Source: Candidatus Rokuibacteriota bacterium (GTDB lineage Bacteria > Methylomirabilota > Methylomirabilia > Rokubacteriales > CSP1-6). Taken from it: a DNA stretch of 6,461 nt. The notes beneath the pieces were generated by a model that saw only the letters and a program-made list of their open reading frames with translations, searched no databases and was not told where the DNA came from. This document shows positions 5,952 through 6,461 of this stretch, in pieces. The translations under genes were made by a program, and so were the position numbers. The stretch spans positions 1-6,461 of the forward strand of contig QHRT01000266.1 of NCBI GenBank assembly GCA_003220195.1, written 5' to 3'. How positions within the stretch are numbered: position 1 is the first letter of the stretch; the number at the start of each line of letters is the position of its first letter.

Positions 5952-6461
5952 ATGGCTCTGCGTCCGTGCGTCGTCGTGCACTACCACGAGATCAGCCTCA
6001 AAGGCGGCACGAGGCCCCTGTTCCTGCGGCAGCTCCTGCGCAATCTCGAGACGGCCACGGTCGACCTGGGGCCGCGCCGCATCCGGCAGCTCACCGGCCG
6101 TATCGTCCTGGCCCTGCCCGACGAGACGAACGCCGATGAGGTGACCGCCAGGGTCACGCGCGTCTTCGGCGTCGCGAACTGCGCGCTCGGGTACCAGGTG
6201 CCCTCGCAGGTCGACGCGATGGAGTCGGCCGTCGAGCGCGTGATCGAGGGGCGCCGGTTCGAAACGTTCCGGATCAGCGCCCGCCGCGCGTTCAAGACGT
6301 ATCCGCTCACGTCCGTCGAACTGAACCGGCGCCTCGGCGCGTTCGTCCAGCGCCTGCGCCCCGTGCGCGTCGATCTTCACGGGGCCGAACTGGACATCCA
6401 CGTGGAGGTCCTCCCCGCCGAGACCTTCGTCTACGCGGATCGCCGGCCGGGTCCCGGTGGC
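5952..6461 (+). CDS. thiI: tRNA 4-thiouridine synthase (ThiI), 5' part; runs off the window
   Basis: ThiI adenylates U8 of tRNA and transfers sulfur from a cysteine desulfurase to form s4U; in some bacteria it also supplies sulfur for thiamine. The 170 residues seen cover the N-terminal ferredoxin-like domain (VVVHYHEISLKGG, then LFLRQLLRNLE and LTGRIVLALP) and the THUMP RNA-binding domain (ETFRISARRAFKTYPLTSVELNRRLGAFV, VDLHGAELDIHVEVL, and the start of the GPGG motif). The PP-loop ATP-binding domain and any C-terminal rhodanese domain lie outside, so I cannot tell whether the thiamine-linked long form is encoded. The ATG at 5952 is seven bases after the mobA stop and sits just before the conserved first strand. 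No strong Shine-Dalgarno site is seen. A THUMP-only methyltransferase is less likely because EISLKG and the spacing fit ThiI. Confidence 0.9.
   Translation, partial: MALRPCVVVHYHEISLKGGTRPLFLRQLLRNLETATVDLGPRRIRQLTGRIVLALPDETNADEVTARVTRVFGVANCALGYQVPSQVDAMESAVERVIEGRRFETFRISARRAFKTYPLTSVELNRRLGAFVQRLRPVRVDLHGAELDIHVEVLPAETFVYADRRPGPGG

Overview
The window is one tightly packed, all-plus-strand gene cluster from a G+C-rich bacterium. The base composition, heavy G/C at third codon positions and frequent GTG starts are read by eye. The gene order and the MerR-TPR fusion protein are compatible with a soil Acidobacteriota (Vicinamibacteria-like) or a similar G+C-rich phylum, but the lineage is a guess. 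No rRNA, tRNA, mobile element, CRISPR array, clear promoter or intrinsic terminator is visible, and no gap between genes exceeds about 31 bases, so the window looks like the interior of one long transcription unit.

Layout: (1) the 3' part of purF (1-1073); (2) purN (1091-1669); (3) purH (1666-3270); (4) an unnamed protein with a MerR-like helix-turn-helix and TPR repeats (3270-4163); (5) purE (4160-4684); (6) a single-domain YrdC/TsaC threonylcarbamoyl-AMP synthase (about 4681-5289); (7) mobA (5321-5944); (8) the 5' part of thiI (5952 to the window end). Most stops and starts overlap by 1-4 bases, which suggests translational coupling.

Four genes belong to de novo purine synthesis. PurF commits PRPP to the pathway, PurN performs the first folate-dependent formylation, PurE rearranges N5-CAIR to CAIR, and PurH carries out the last two steps to IMP. 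The downstream genes serve tRNA modification (tsaC for t6A37, thiI for s4U8) and molybdenum cofactor maturation (mobA, which consumes GTP). The MerR-TPR protein sits between purH and purE and is coupled to both.

The main anomaly is in purN. About 13 residues are missing in frame at the junction 1510/1511. The gap removes the segment holding the catalytic aspartate (Asp144 in E. coli PurN), while the Asn/His catalytic pair and the C-terminus look normal. This is either a recent inactivating deletion, an unusual PurN, or a sequencing or assembly error. Smaller oddities are a PurE with Ala where class I enzymes normally have His75, a PurH with Gly in place of the usual Asn of the NLYPF motif, a likely CTG start for tsaC, and a 12-codon mini-ORF that exactly bridges tsaC and mobA.
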